Assembly (NCBI RefSeq): GCF_048771995.1
Contig: NC_133026.1
Coordinates: forward strand, 104,856,001 to 104,920,000
From: Taeniopygia guttata
Lineage: Eukaryota > Chordata > Aves > Passeriformes > Estrildidae
Direction: 5' to 3'
DNA: 64,000 nt
The translations under genes and the position numbers were made by a program. This document shows, one piece after another, positions 14,301 to 29,300 of the stretch (positions within the stretch are counted from its first letter, which is position 1; each line of letters starts with the position of its first letter). The notes under the pieces are model-generated. The model was not told where the DNA came from and did no database searches. It saw nothing but the letters and a program-made list of their open reading frames with translations.

Positions 14301-17300
14301 AATAGACTCTTACCACTTCTTGTTGCAGAACTACTGGTGTTCTACCTTGCCCCCCTCCACACTTCAAGACTTCTAAGGCATCCTCACAATAGTTTAGATA
14401 TCTCATTTTACACAAACAACCATCCCACTGTTCACCAAGACTTGTGTTACTTTTACAAAAGAGCTTCAAGGATTGAGAGATCTACTACAGCTGTACTCTA
14501 AGGGGACTCAATCTTTGAGTACTCAAACTACACATCACAGAACTGCTGAGGATGTAAGAGACCTCTTGAGATCATCTAGTCCAACCCCCTGCTCAAGCAG
14601 GGTTACCAACAACAGGTTTTCCATAACTGTGTCCAGTAAGGTTGTGATTATCTCAATAGATAGAGACCACACAAACTATGCCAGCATTTGACCACTCTCA
14701 CAGTCAAAAAAAAAAAAAAAATTGTTTTCTAGTGTTCAGATTGAATGTCATACGGTCAGATCAATAGCTGGCTTTTGAGAGCTGGAGATAAAAAGGGGAT
14801 GGAGTATCTACACTAATTTTCATTTAGGTGACAAATGTCCCTGTCCCAGTCATAATGGGCTGGGAAAGGTTAACAAATCTTTCAGGGACTGAGGCACACA
14901 ACTGGTTTACTGCCGTTGTCACTATGCTTACTAGGTAGACCCTGCCACAGTTGTGTCCGCTTAACTTCAGACAGAAACCACAAACTAAGCTAGTGCTAAA
15001 TAAAGAGGTGAAGTCATTGTTCCTTCTCTCAGATACTCTGTGAAAGAAACAAAGCACAGCAGATGAACTCCCTGCAGTACTATGGGGAAAGTCATCTCCA
15101 GGGTCCTAAGACCTATAAAAATTATCTCCAGAATCACTAGCTAGATTTTATATTTGGACATAGATTTTAGGGTCACAGCCCACCTATTCTCATTTTCAGG
15201 CCATTATAAGCTTATAAGAGAACAAGCAGCTATCTGATTTCAAGGAAAAAAAAATCCCATAGAGAAAATAAATACAAAAGGACTAACTGTTTCAGAAAGC
15301 CTTTGAACTGCAAAATTTTAAAGGTACTTACAGTATTCTACTATAATATTGCTATATTTACCCAGACCTTTTTTTTTTTTTACACCTCTGTTTTAGCCAA
15401 TATACGGGATAGGTAGTTTGGCTAATCTAGAGTCACCATTTTCCCCCCTCATATTAGGTGTCTGTCACCTCTTTACATTGTTGATGCAAAGCATGGATGC
15501 TTTTTGTTCTAGAGAAGAATAGATCAGACATTTTCTAGTGCAATCTACTGGAATGGCCCTTTTCATGTCTCTAACATGTCTTCAAACTATAAATAGTAAC
15601 ATGTGTGCATTTTTCTGCATACAGATAAACAGTAGACACAAAGAGACTCTTCCAATTCTTTCATTTCTGCTTGTTGTTCTGATCTATTTGCCTGCTCACT
15701 TTGGTTTCATGACTCATTCTGCAACAATCTCACTTCACTTGTGGTGGCAGAAGAAAACTTCCCTGAAATAAATCAGCTATATAAACTACAATTTTAAGGG
15801 TGTCAGGTGCTCATTGCTGAAGTCTGTTGCCTCAAACAGCTGTTCATTTTAGTGGCTTGCTTCTACATTAGCTTTTGTTCTCTTCTCAGAAGCCATAACC
15901 AATACACAGACCACAGGAACAAGCATATGTTTTCAGAGTAGTTAGCAACAGGGTTTTGATCTTCAGAGGAAAAGAAAAATGTTCATTATGATCACGTGTT
16001 TGGCATGAAACAGAAAGAAAATGGAAAATGGAGTTTTTAGCCTGTTACTTAGCTGATACTGATGGTTCTTATTCATTTTAACATGCCTCCTTCTAAGAGC
16101 TCACCTTGTACATTGTGTGTATCTTTTCCCTTACCCTAGATTTTGGCCTATATGATTAGATGCAACTAATCTAACTTAGTTGGGCTTTTTAACTTTTAAT
16201 TTACTGGCACGGGAGGTGACACTGAGATCAACAGATGAGGATTTCATGTCATCTCAGACATAAGCAACTCCCACACATTCTTTGTAGGAACTCAAAGAAT
16301 GGCAATAAAAGAACCCACTTGTTTGCAGTTTGAATTCTGAATGTCTACATCCAGACAGAATGACATCAGAATACAAGTTCCATTTTTATGGGTTCTCTTC
16401 ATACTTGGTGAACAGAAACAAATGCTTCTGAGAGGGCACTACATATGGTATCTTCCTTACAGTGAGATAACTCGTACTCTAAATGTCCCTATTTCTTTCT
16501 TTTGACTGTAAAAACTCCGCTAATGCCTAATGAGGCCATCCCATATACTTGTGCATTCTGTACTAATCAAGTCTCTCCATCATCATCTGTTTTTTATGTG
16601 TCTTAACTGCAAGACTGAGTTTAGTCTTGTTGGGGCTCAGTTGCCAAGGTGGTTGCTCTTCTCCTTGTACTCACATGAGCTCAGTTGCTAGACTAGTCTT
16701 GCAGTAGGTGGAAGAGAGTAGGAGAGGTCAGGCCTCCCATGTGCTTCTTTAAGCAGCCTGGACAGCCCCCAGGGCTTCGGCCTGGAGTGACCAGAGTCAG
16801 CAAAGAGGCGAGGCAGCAGGGCACTGCCATCCTTACCTCCTGTGTGCTGTCACTGCGCCCCCATGGAAAACCATGGAAGTTTTGATCCTACAAGCAAGTA
16901 ACATTTAAATACACTTCTACACATAGGTCTGAGTTTATTCTCAAACCTACGTAGTTTTTCTTAATGATTGCATATACAGATAAATATATTTTAAAAAGCC
17001 TAAACTTACCATGACCTGGTGAGAAAACATCATCCACAGAGTTTAGACATAACACTGGAATTCCTACTGACTTCAGCTTGCGACATGGGCTAGCATCTTC
17101 ATAGTAATCATCAATTGAACGGTAGCCAAACATGACTGAAGTGAATTGCTTATCAAATTCTCTAATAGTTCTAGCCTGAAGTACAGAATTCAAATAGGGA
17201 ACTATGTCAGCATTTGGAAAACGACATCCAGCTCAAGCAGAAGTAACATTTTCACATACCTTCATCACAAGATCCATATCAAATAATTTCTCCAATATTT

Positions 17301-20300
17301 GTCGATGCCTAAAAAGAAGAATACAAAAATTGGAGGGCTTGTATATTTGTTATGTAAACCAACATAGAATTTCTCTGCTTTACAGAATCATTTCTAGAAG
17401 TAACTGTCTAACATGCTTGTTTTTAATTTTCTGTCAAATCAAAAACCTGTCTAGAATCCAAGAGCAGAATAATTGTTCATCCATATGTAGGCACATCCAG
17501 AAACATGGTAAAAATCTCCATAAGCTTTGAGAAAGATGCCAAAGATAAGAGAACTTAATATTTGAGAATACAAAATACACTCTGCTTTTATAAAGCCAAT
17601 GATGAACTAGGCCTTTCTGTGCTTTTGCAGCCAACACCAAGTTAAAAAATTATTATATTTGCAAATCTACTCAAAGTCAGTATGTGCAAGTCTAAAAATT
17701 TTTAAAATTTATTTACCTCATCTATAGATACAAAAGTAAATTGGGCTTGTTGCAAGTCCCTTGAGCAGCATATAAGTTTAGTCACGTTGATGACAAACTT
17801 TCTTGAAAATATCTTTTTGATTTCAAAGCTTACCAAATAATGCACAAAGAACAACTAGAGTTGTTACAGCATTCATTTTGCCAATATTTTTATACCTGCT
17901 GTTGATCTCATGTTAAAATCTTTCCACCTTGCTAAATAGTTCAGAAGGCAACTCACCTGCTGATAGAGGATTGTAGACAAGTGGTCAAGTAATAGTTGAA
18001 AAGAAGCCAGTTTAGTGGCTTCTCCAGAGATTCTATAGATTCAAAAACATTCCAACCCGCAGAGAAAATTGCAGCTGCCATTAAAGGAGTGTCTCTGCCA
18101 GTTTTTCCCAGATAATTTAAAAGAAGCATGCTACAAATGAAAAACAGAAACATACATACTATCAAATTGTTTGCCTCAGTTTAGAGTAAATGCAACAGCC
18201 ATGTTTTTGTCTGGTTTTCAATAGTTTCTTGTATGAGTCCTACAATTGTGCCTAGTACACCTAGCAGGTAGTCACCTAATCAACATATGACTCATGAAGT
18301 TTACTTTGTCTACTATCAGAGAGGAACAGGGTGTGTAGGATGTGAGTAGGAGTGCATGAATTAGTCTTACTTAAATCACCAAAGGGAGGGAAAAGTCAAA
18401 TGATTCTTACTCATGGAACAAGCATTAGTAACTTTTACCATCTTACAAGTTCCTGGTCTTCCTGATGTGATAACTCTGATCAGCATGCCTGACAAACACA
18501 AGCTGCCCCCGGCACACCTGCCTCATTAAGAAGAAGTTTTTTCAGGTTAAGGTAGTGCCATTACCTCACCTCACACATATGAAAGAACATAGCTCTTCCT
18601 TAACACAAAGTATGTGAAATCTTGGATAATGAAAACAACTAGAGAAACTAAATGACCAAAATAAATGGCTCAGGTTTTGTCTTTCTGATCAGTTGCAACG
18701 TATAGTCTCTACTGCTAATGTACACTTGAGTTGGAAATGGGGGGAGTTCACAAGTATCTACTCTTCAAATGTAGAAAAAATAAAACAGCAGGAAAAGAGA
18801 AAAACAAAAATACTAGTGGAAAAGCTCTAAGTCTTACTTTACTGCCTGAGACCATAAAGTTTACAACAAGCATTTTAATACAAAATCTTCAACACAAACC
18901 ACTACAGTTATTAGTAACATTAAGATAGCTCCCTGAATTGTCACACTCGGTACCTTGGCTCATCTACTGTACTTCAGGAGACAGCAACCCTTAGCAAAGA
19001 CATTATGAACCAGCCTTCCATCACAGAGACTTTATCCCTCTACACTACCTTCCACATCATAGAACAGCAGTCCAATAAACCAACAAAAAAAAAGTTGCAG
19101 TAGCAGAAGAAGCACTTCTCTAACAGAATTCACAGATAATATGTGGTAGAGAGAAGGCCTAGGAATCTTTATGTTACAAAATGAAGTCCCTTTTCACAAT
19201 AATACCTAGAGAAGATAGTAGAACAGGTGGTCTTTCATTTACATTTATATATGTCTGTGAAGTGAGTATCTATTTTAATTCCAAACTGGGGCAAATCTGT
19301 CTTATATAGATGATCTGACTATTCAGAAAATTCTGAAAAGCAGTAGATAAAAATTCCTGTAAGCTTAAGACAAGTAGATGATTTTTGCAGTATGTCCCTA
19401 ATGAGATCTTTGCTCCTGCTTAATTTTAAGCATTCAGTGCTCCAATTAATTTTGAAGCAAGAAAGCCATTTTAATATAGAAAATTATAGACTGTTCTAGT
19501 GTTCTGTACAATTAAGCATATGCTTTCTGGTTGTGGTTCAGGATTTTAAAAACATATTGGAGGGGGAAGGTGGAACACCCTGCCTAAAATTGCCCAGTGG
19601 TGCTGGTTACATATATGCCAGGTATACAACATAGATTCCCATTGTAACAAGACTTTGTCAGTACTTTGGATAAGCCAAGGGCAGAAATGACACCAAGGGC
19701 TGATGTGCCCTTTTGTACCAGTCTCAGAACTGCCAGCTTCTACCACACCCTCAACCCTTCATAACTGCCAGGCACAGGGAATTGTAGCCATCCCAGCATC
19801 AACTGCCACAGCACGGCACAAGCAGACCAGATTTCCAGAGAGTGTAGAGGACAAAATTTTGATATACCAGATATAGATAGGAAAAATATTATTTGGATCT
19901 GCTATTCATATGTAAGGAAGAACTGGTCAGGTAGAGAAGATGTAGAACAGTCTTGGCCACAGAGATGATAGTGGATTTTTAAGATGAGAAGTCAGTGGGT
20001 AAGGTAAGCAGCAGAATTACAATACCGGAAGAGAGCTGGCTTTCATTTACCCAGGTATTTGGTTGGCAAGATCTTACCTTAGATGGCTGTGATGAGCAAA
20101 GAGGACTTCAAGGATAACCAAACATAAACCAGAAGTTGATACATTCTGATATGCAGGAAGTTGAGCAAGAGAAGCAGAAAACCACATGGAGGGAAAAAAA
20201 ACCCTTCTGACCAATTTCAAGGAGGAAGTATCCTTAAGGTACAAGACAGGTGGTCTACCTGGGAAAACAGTCATTGCCCAAGCATGCAGGGATGCAGTTA

Positions 20301-23300
20301 GGAAAACTGAAGTTCAGCTGGAGCTGGAACAAGCAAGGGATGTGGAAGACAACAAGGGAAAGGTTTCTGCAGCAAGAACGGCTTCTGTAAGTCTTTTGGT
20401 ACAAAAGACGACTCAGAACAAACAACATCCTCAGAACAAACAACATTCTCTTCTTTCCCCTCATCAGTGAAGCCAGTCATCTCTTCATGGAATGCAATCA
20501 GATCACCTGGGCATGTTTTGTCCTTGATGAAAACAGTCACCATTATTCCCCATATGCCTGGAAATGGCTCCCAGAGGATATTCCCAAAGAACTGAAGTTA
20601 GGCTGACTAGCCTTTTACCTCCTGGGACCACTATTCAGAACAGGGAACCTAGTGACTAAAGATTTGCAAAAAAGCAAAAAATACCAGTCTTGAGCAAATA
20701 TGTATTTATCTCAAAGCTCCTACAAGTCATTGATAGATTAATGGCAATATATAGTAATATATATAATATCAGTATATATGGGCTGTATCTGCCTATCTCC
20801 CACTAAATTTATCAGAGAAAAGGGAAGTCTCAGGAAGTTACTACTGTGTCTGCAGTATTCCTAAGGAAAATTCTCCTCTACTACAATTTTTGTTAAAGAG
20901 GCTGCTGGAATATTTCTGCTAGCTTCCAGCAGTGATTTTTTATTTTTTTCCTAAGAAACTGTGCTATCATTGTCTGTTCTCACTGTGCTTTATGGAGAGA
21001 AGCCAGGAAACAGCAAGTCTTAATATCACATGCTCTACCAATCCATATCGGTATGAACAACAGTACTACTTCTTGCTTCTGAGCCAAACAAAACAGATAT
21101 CCACACCTCTTCTAGCCTAACCTACCCACACACTGCAGAACAGAGTGAAGACAAATCTTATTACCAGAGGCTGCTATGAAACATGGTGTATTAGCTCAAG
21201 ATCCAATTTTATATCCATCTATTCTGAAGACAGTCTCAATAGTTTCTGAAGACTGTATTGCCTACCTGTTTGGCTGTCAAGCTGCCTGTCACTGTTTCCC
21301 GTCTTTCTCTATCCCCCTCCCCCCAATTTTTAAAAGTTAGCCAATTTCAACCTTCCCTGACACAGAGGTAAAAGCCTCAAAGATACAAAGTTTCTAAAAG
21401 TCTTCTGCATATTAACTGGTGGAGAGAAACCCAACTTGCTTTCAGGTCAGTAAGCAATTCAAGTATTCCAGAGTAATAATTTACAATCAGGCTACACCAG
21501 TCTTATGATCACAGTTAGGCTGAGACTTGTGTTACACCACCTTACCCTCCCATAGAAACACCTGCTGCCATAAATGGAGCTGAGGGGTGCAAGCTGTGCA
21601 CATGATGAATAACAGTCTCTAAATCCTCTGTGTTAGCTGCACAGTAAGTCCTTGGTGTCTGTAACGAGTCAAGAAGGAAAAAAATGCCATCATAAGCTTT
21701 TGTATTATCCTTTAAGGACAAAGCAAACTGAACAGTGAATCATTATATAAGAAGATAAATTTAGCATTTATTGTGAAGCTTCACTGAATGGCCAATAAAA
21801 ATCCAGAACGTTTCACAAGAAGGTGAAGGAAGGAGTTATGCTTGTTATCATTACAAAATAAAAGCGGTGACAGCTATCTTCAGTATCTGCAACCTCGAGG
21901 TCATTAGACAAAATCTGAACAGAGAACAATGTGCTAAACTAGACAGAACTAGATCAGAACTAAATAGACAGTGATATTTTTAAAATACCCCAAGGAAATG
22001 GAAACTTTATAAATGCTGTGGTTTACAGAAAAGAAAGTTGTAACAACAATTTTAATATATTCACCCACATTGAAATGCAAAAGAGAGCATTAGATTTCAA
22101 GTTCTGTCAGCCAGCATTTGAAAACTAACCTACATTTAGATGCTACATAAAATACAACCAAATAAACAGATAAATTCCCCAGTGTAGTTTACCTAATTTA
22201 GTAAATTATTCTATTAACTAAAGCGATGAAACAGATATTATCAGTTCTTTATCCATCATTAGCGTCTCTTTAAATCCTGAACCGAGACTCGGAATGACTT
22301 CTGCTGGCATCAGGTCGGGTAACCCCTTGGGTAAGATTTGGTTAACCACTTCCCTGCTACTGAAGGATAAGCACAACTTTTGAGCCTCCCCTGCACAGAC
22401 ACCCGGAACAGTCCAATCTGAGGGACTATCTGGAGCAGTATGAGGGAGACAAGTCTATTTAGGCACCGTTAGAATCACAGCAACATGAGTTTCTAACGGT
22501 GTTGTCCAGATCTCATTTACAGAGAAATAAAGTTTTTAACTTTAGGGTTGCTACGAACATGTTAGTGACCTGGACTTAACTATGGGTAATGACTGAAACT
22601 GCCAAAATTCAGTGACACATTAAAACTAAATATAAAAATACATAACCATGAGTTAATGGAAGTTTTATGTTGCCTGAAGCAACAATGGATTTCAAGGGTG
22701 TTTTTTAAAATTGCTTTCAGTTAAACTGCCTGGCTATTTGTGGGTGATTTTAACAACATTAAACTAATTACTTAGAACACATTTAACAAGAATATTGAAA
22801 TGTTGATGTCAAAGATGAGGAAATGGAAAGAAAAGCTAAATTTAGATAATTAAAACTGAAAACATTTTTAATTTCCATTTATGTTGCATTTCCATTTCTC
22901 ATCCACATTAATCATTCTTCACTGTTTCACATCCTATTAATTATAAACAGTGTGAATGTGTTTTATTTTAATTAAAGTCAACCTTACAAGGAAAAATAAA
23001 TTATTTTTGATAACTAGGATCTAAGGCATTCTAAATGAAAGTGTATTTGATTAATGCTTATAAAACTAAAGATATAGCACCCATTTTAAATTCAGTTAAT
23101 TCCAGACAGTTTAATGTTTAGCTATCTATAATTTGTATGAAGATATTTTAAAATACCATCTTAACTCACAGTGGCTATGATCAATATAATATTTGATTAT
23201 TCCAGAGCAGTAATTTACAATACCTTTCAATAATCAATCAGCATAGTATTTTTTAAGTAATTATTATTTATTGGAAATTTGAATCTATCTTTAAAGTGAC

Positions 23301-26300
23301 TAGAAAAACAACTGCTTACATAACTAATTTATACTGTGGTGCTTAACTATGCTTCAGACTCATTAAGTAGGGATTTTATACTAAAATGTTAAAACTTCTT
23401 TGCAGAAAATGTGATAATTTCAGCTGGTTTGCTGCACCACAAGAACTTATACAGCTTAAAGATGTAAATCCGATTACAGTAAAATACACACAATGTATCC
23501 AAACAAGGGATCTTTTCTCTAAATGATTCAGAAATTCATCAATAAGGACTTTGTGTGTCATAAAACTGCTTTGAAAATCCATCTCCAAAAGTATGCAGAA
23601 AACTACTATTAACATGGCAATATTTGCATTGAAATGGTTTATCTGATTATGGAAAAACATTCTGAGCTTTTTAAAGTTTGAAACCAGGGGATTAAATAAA
23701 TGCTAAACAATACCGAGTATTATGCACATTCATTCCAGCTGCAGAATTGTCAACAGAATGCATATGAAAAAACAAAGCTTATTCAGCAATATTTCATCAT
23801 GCCTTGTCCCTAGCTGCAGAAAACATTTAGCTTCAAGATTTTTTCATCTGAGGAATGGCCAGTTATTTCTAAGCAAACATGATATGTCTGTCCCAAAAAA
23901 ATTGTCCTCTGTAGCTGAGTTTTTGCCATGATTGCTAAGAAAAATGTGAGAACGCATTAACTTTCAGGATGCAGATATCCATATAAAGCCGGTTCATTAA
24001 TTTACTAACATGTAATATGGATCAATTTTAATGGTACACCTTTTTAACCATATCAAAAATATAGTTTAAAGTGGGAAAGAAATTACAGTGGATTATATTT
24101 GGATATATATGTTAAATCAATGGGAGAAAATTGCAACACTTGAGCAGAGATGTACACATTTTAGGTACTACACCATTTTTGGAAAGAAAATGAAAGGATA
24201 GCTCATTTTAGTGTTACAGATATTATTAATTGAATAATTGCTTAAAATGAAATGTTCAGAAAAAATTATGTTGGCCAGTTGACTCTCTAGGGTTTCAAAA
24301 TAAGAAATTAATATTGGCACATGATTGATCTACCAGACGGCTGAATTCTCTTCTCTGCATTTTCAGCCTATGCTCTGAGTTTCTCTCATTTAAATCCAAC
24401 TGTACAAATAGGCACAAATGGTTTCATAATTACCACTTATAAGTGAGAGATGCTTATCTTAGAAGTCATCCTTACCAAAAGCTCCTCGCCAGCAATTCCC
24501 CGATTGTTAAAAACCACGCATCTAAAAATTGAGACAGTAAATTCAATTGTGCACATTGTTAATTTCACCAAAAGAGATAACTTAAGCACACAAAAAAAAA
24601 TGAAAACGCATAAAGAAAAATGAGCCACTTCTATGAATAAATTCAGCACATAAATATTTACAGACCTACAGATCCTAGAGGCTGACCTGTGTGGAACAAG
24701 CTTTGCACCAAAATGGAGTTCGCTGAGGTCAGTGGGACTATCAGAGCTCTGTGATTTGTCGAGGTCAAATTGCAGGGTGAAAACCCCAAGGATTAGCTGA
24801 AGGTGGTACAGACTTGTCCTGCCTGCCCTCTGCAATGAGCTCTGACAGTGCAGGGCCCAGCCTAAAGCTGTGCCCTGAAAAAAGAACATCAGAGATCTGT
24901 GTGTAGACATCCCCCAAAGCTACATAATTCTATTAAATTGGAAGAAATGATCCAAGTCAAAATTATAATGACAGCTGGATCTAAGTTGCAGGTTCTTGGG
25001 AATGTGGGGGTTTTTTTCCCCTCTGGTACAGCATAAGTTTCTGGTCTGTTTCTGTTGGTGGGAGTCTCTGCATCTTCTAGCAATATTACCATGATTTAAG
25101 AATCCATACTTTCTCAAAAGATATTACTTTTCTATTGCTCTTCTACCATCTCACTGAAATAATTTTATTAAATAATATAAATAGTTAGATGGGTTAAATA
25201 ATATTTTGACAGTTTTATCAAATGTTGCTATTTAAACACAAAATTATAGCATTCTCTTGAAATCTGACCTAGAGCTCCACTTTTTAATGTTCTACCTTCT
25301 TCCCTTAGGAGATGAAATGCAGATATAACTTCCAGTTTAAAAATTAATAGTAACAAGTTGTTGATTTCAGGTCTTTCCTCTGATATTTTTTACTGCTAAG
25401 TTTTAAGGCGATTTAGAAAGTACTTTGAACAATTAAAGTGCTGCTTTGCTTTCATAATTTAGTAAAGTAGTTCTCCAAATAGAGAAGAGATAGCCAAACA
25501 TGTACATAAAAGCTAATATATACATATTCAAAGAACTTACTGGAGTCAGCACCAGAAGCCAATCTGCAAAGACAAAATCTAATATTCCAAAAACAGATCC
25601 TGGAACAATGACAACTTATTTTAATGTTCAGCAGCAGCAATATGGTTACATAAAGGCGTCTACTCATCGACTAATCCACTTATGTTACCCAAATCTGACC
25701 AGGAGCCTTAAGAAAGAAACTGAATTACAAAGTGACAATGAAGAGGTGACAGACCCCCTCAAACGCCATCAGTAAGTGTAGGCTAGCTCTCCTTTCTGCA
25801 CCCAGGAATCTGAAGCTGCTGAATCGAGCAATTTTGGCATTCAGAAGCTGACCTCCTCCAAGGCCTACTGCCAGCAACCATCCACACAAGTTTTCTTGGA
25901 GCTGAATACAAACCCTTCCTCTAGAAAGTGTAAAGGTTAACACCTAACATAACAACTTAAGAACCAGCAGCAAAGCCCTATGCAGACTTAGCTGGCATTC
26001 ACTGCAATCTCTGGGGCACACCTGTAGATATTAAAACAGCCCTTCAAAATGTACTGCCTATTATATAATTCCACTTGATTATTATTACTAATAACACTTT
26101 CTTACATAAACTACTGTATTCAGATCTCATTTGCCTCAGGAAAGCATCCGATACATATACATACTGATATTGGATCCTACCAGAAGCAGCAAAATGAATA
26201 GCAATGAAAAACAACAGTACCTATATCCCAGTGTTTCACTTTGATGGATCATATGAAGAATGTAGGATTCCTTGCTTGTTCCTGTCAGGCCAGGCAATAA

Positions 26301-29300
26301 TAGGACAGTGGGTCTTGTGTTGGCATCTGGATAATATGAGCTGTCATTATTATCAAACCAATCCAACGAAATCTGTCCTCCATCTGCTGTTTTAATGAGC
26401 TCACTGAAAGGTACATTTTAAGACAACACTGATTAGATTGAAAAATACATACATGCTATTAAGAGTGCTTGCAGTTTACAAATTAAGAGGTATGAATTCT
26501 GCATTTTTCATTATGTTTTAATACTCAAAGTGCCCCCTGACTAGGCATGTCTGCATTCAGAAAGAGTTACATGTACAGCTGACAAGAGTTAGAACAGTCA
26601 ATTTGCAGAGTAATTCCCATCCACTAAATGAAGACAGTAAATGAAGACATGGCCTTTCATAAATTGCTGCTGATGTACTGGAAGCTTGTAACTAATGTGA
26701 TTTTTGGCACTGCCTTGTGTTTTATAAAGGCATTTTTGTGTACTACAGAGTTCCTTTGAATCATCTGAGAATCTTTTGATAGCACACTGGGTAATGTGAT
26801 AAACATCTATCACTTTCTTTTTCCCCCCTCTTCATCCAAAGAAGTAGAATGTATAATGGATTGTTATGTTTTAAGCATGCAGAACACAGACACACACAAC
26901 TGCATCTTTCACCCCTTATCACTACAGACTGTGCTAGAATGCACTCTTACAGCATATATCTTAATAATGCAACAAATATTGTAATATCTCAGGAAGATAT
27001 GCATGCATTAAACAATGACAAAAAAGTTTAATTCTTTTTTATAGAAACATACAAATCTTCCCACTTCCTGGAAATTTGAAAATGCTACTTTACTTTTGTA
27101 ATTTAGAAAAGTAGTTATCCAAATGGAAAAAAGATAGCCAAACATGTTGATAAAAGCTAATACATACATATTTTAATGGTTTGAGGGAGTTGGTGAGGAC
27201 ACTGCTGAAGTGTAAGCCTACCTTGCATTTTGTTTTTCTTTTGAAATTCTTGGTAGTGACTACTGCAGATTTTAAAGGTGACCAACCTTGTTGGACTCAT
27301 TAGCTCAGCTTTGCCCTTTTTCAGTAATGGGATGTAGATGCACTGCTAGTGAGTACTGCCAACACTATCCAAAATGGTGCAAAATAAGCACTGTTCCATG
27401 GAACTATGTTTCTTTTCTCAAAACCCTTGAAATAAAAGTGTACAAGAAGGACTAGAAGAAGTGGACATGGCCATACCACTGAAATGTTTCCTAGTTACTA
27501 AAACTAAGGGAAGCTGCTAAATGCTAAATCTATTCTACAGTGCAAGAAGTGCTGAAACAACTTGTGTTGCATCCAGGTTCCGGCGCATAAAAGTCCTTCT
27601 CCTTAGGTCTTGTGCCAAATGCTTCATTTGCCAGACTAAGTCTTATTTCTGTGTGAAAGAGATCAGCTGAGGACAAAAAAATAAATATAAGGCATCTTTT
27701 CCCTCTTAGAATGAAGGAAATGTTGCCTCTTTCATGCCTCTTAGGCTTGAAAGAACACAACAAATACTCCACAGGTAAAAGTTACTCTGAAAATCCCAGT
27801 TCTGTATATTCAGAACAAGGCTGAATGTGGCTGTGCTATGGTTAAGGTACAACATGTTGTTTTAATGTTTTAATTGTTCTTGTTTTAGCCACACAGTGAC
27901 CGCATGACCTTTGAAAAATTATGGCATTCAAACACCAGAATATATGATACACCAAGTAACTGTGCTACCATTCAGAGAGGCCTCTACAGGCTGCAGAAAT
28001 GGGTTGACAGGAACTTCATGAACTTCAATGAGGGGAAGTGCAAAGTCCTGGGCCTGGGAAGGAGCAACCCCATGTACTAAGAGAGGCTGCCCATGTGGAA
28101 AACAGCTTGGTAGAAAAGGACCCAGGAGTCCTTCTGGTGGACATCATGTTGAACACAAGTCAGTAATGCGTTCTTGCAGTAAAGATGGCCAAAAGTCTGG
28201 AGGTTGTGGAGGATTAGAAGGAGTATAGCCAGCAGATTGAGGGAGACGATCCTGCCCCACTATATGGAGCACTGGTGAGGCCATACCTGGAGTACTGAGT
28301 CCAGCTCTGGGCTCCCCAGTCCAAGGCAGACTTGAACATACTGGAGATAAGCAAAGGCCCAGCAAAGGGCCACAAAGACGATGAACAAAATGGAGCCTAT
28401 CTCCTATGAGGAAAGGCTGGGACAGCTGGGATTGTTCAGTCTGAAGAAAAGGCTCAGAGGAAACTTAGCAATGTGTTTACATACCTGAAGGGAGGGTGCA
28501 CAGAGGATGGAGACAGGCTCCTTTCAGTGGTGCCCACTGACAGAACAAGAGGCAATGGGCCCAACCTGAAGCATGGGAGGTGCCTTCTGAGTATCAGGAA
28601 ACAAATTTTCAATGTGAGAGTGTGCAACTGAGCACTGACACCATTTTCCCAGGGAATTGTGTAGTTACCATCCTTATGGAAATCCAAAAGCTATTTTGAC
28701 ATGATCTGGGACAACTGGCTCTCTGTGACCCTGCTTGAGCAAAGTAGTTGGACTAGGTGACCTCCAGAGGTCTTTTACGATCTCATCCACTGTGTAATCA
28801 TGTGAACATATAACCACATCAGTTCCTCTATCATCACCTAGTTTCACCTCTATCATACAAAAATGCTATTTTGTAGCATTTCATTGCTACAAAACTCTGA
28901 GCTAAAATAGGGTCATTTGGGAACACTGACCTTTCAAACCTACTTCATATTGAATCCATGATTAAGGTAGTTCCAAGTCTATGACAAAGTTGTAAAGGTG
29001 GGCATAAAGCAAAAAAAAAAAAAAACATGCACAAAGTTGAGCAATGACAGTGGGTGTGACACAGAGTAAAAGAACAGCTGGATATCAAAGCAATCACTTT
29101 CCAGAATACCAGAATAAAGGCACTTACTTCCTGTACTGTACTTGGGGTCTAGATGTGATAAAGGGGCGCAGGAGTGTCTGTACACGACCTTCCCAGCACC
29201 AAATCGTGGGATAGTAAGTTTCTGTCACAACAGGGCAATATTCCTCAAGAAAGCGGCAGAAACGGTCATTGCTTGCCACCAGCTGGGGTTTCTAGGAAAA

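Larger units (their letters stand above)
8343..17009 (-). other. ABHD3: ABHD3 intron 8 (8.7 kb)
   Basis: This is the largest ABHD3 intron, GT-AG on the minus strand. It contains an LTR relic (about 12490-12790) and a CR1 fragment (about 14520-14765). The rest is AT-rich DNA with no exon or RNA gene that I can recognise. Confidence 0.85.
26404..29127 (-). other. ABHD3: ABHD3 intron 2 (2.7 kb)
   Basis: GT-AG intron. It carries the second copy of the 90-bp repeat (27083-27172), a long CR1 fragment in antisense orientation to the gene (about 27955-28805) and a 15-base A-run at 29011-29025. Confidence 0.85.

Noticed and set aside
24437..24910. 157-codon minus-strand frame
   Set aside because: It includes the true 46-nt ABHD3 exon 4 but extends through the acceptor and donor sites into intron; only 24476-24521 is coding.
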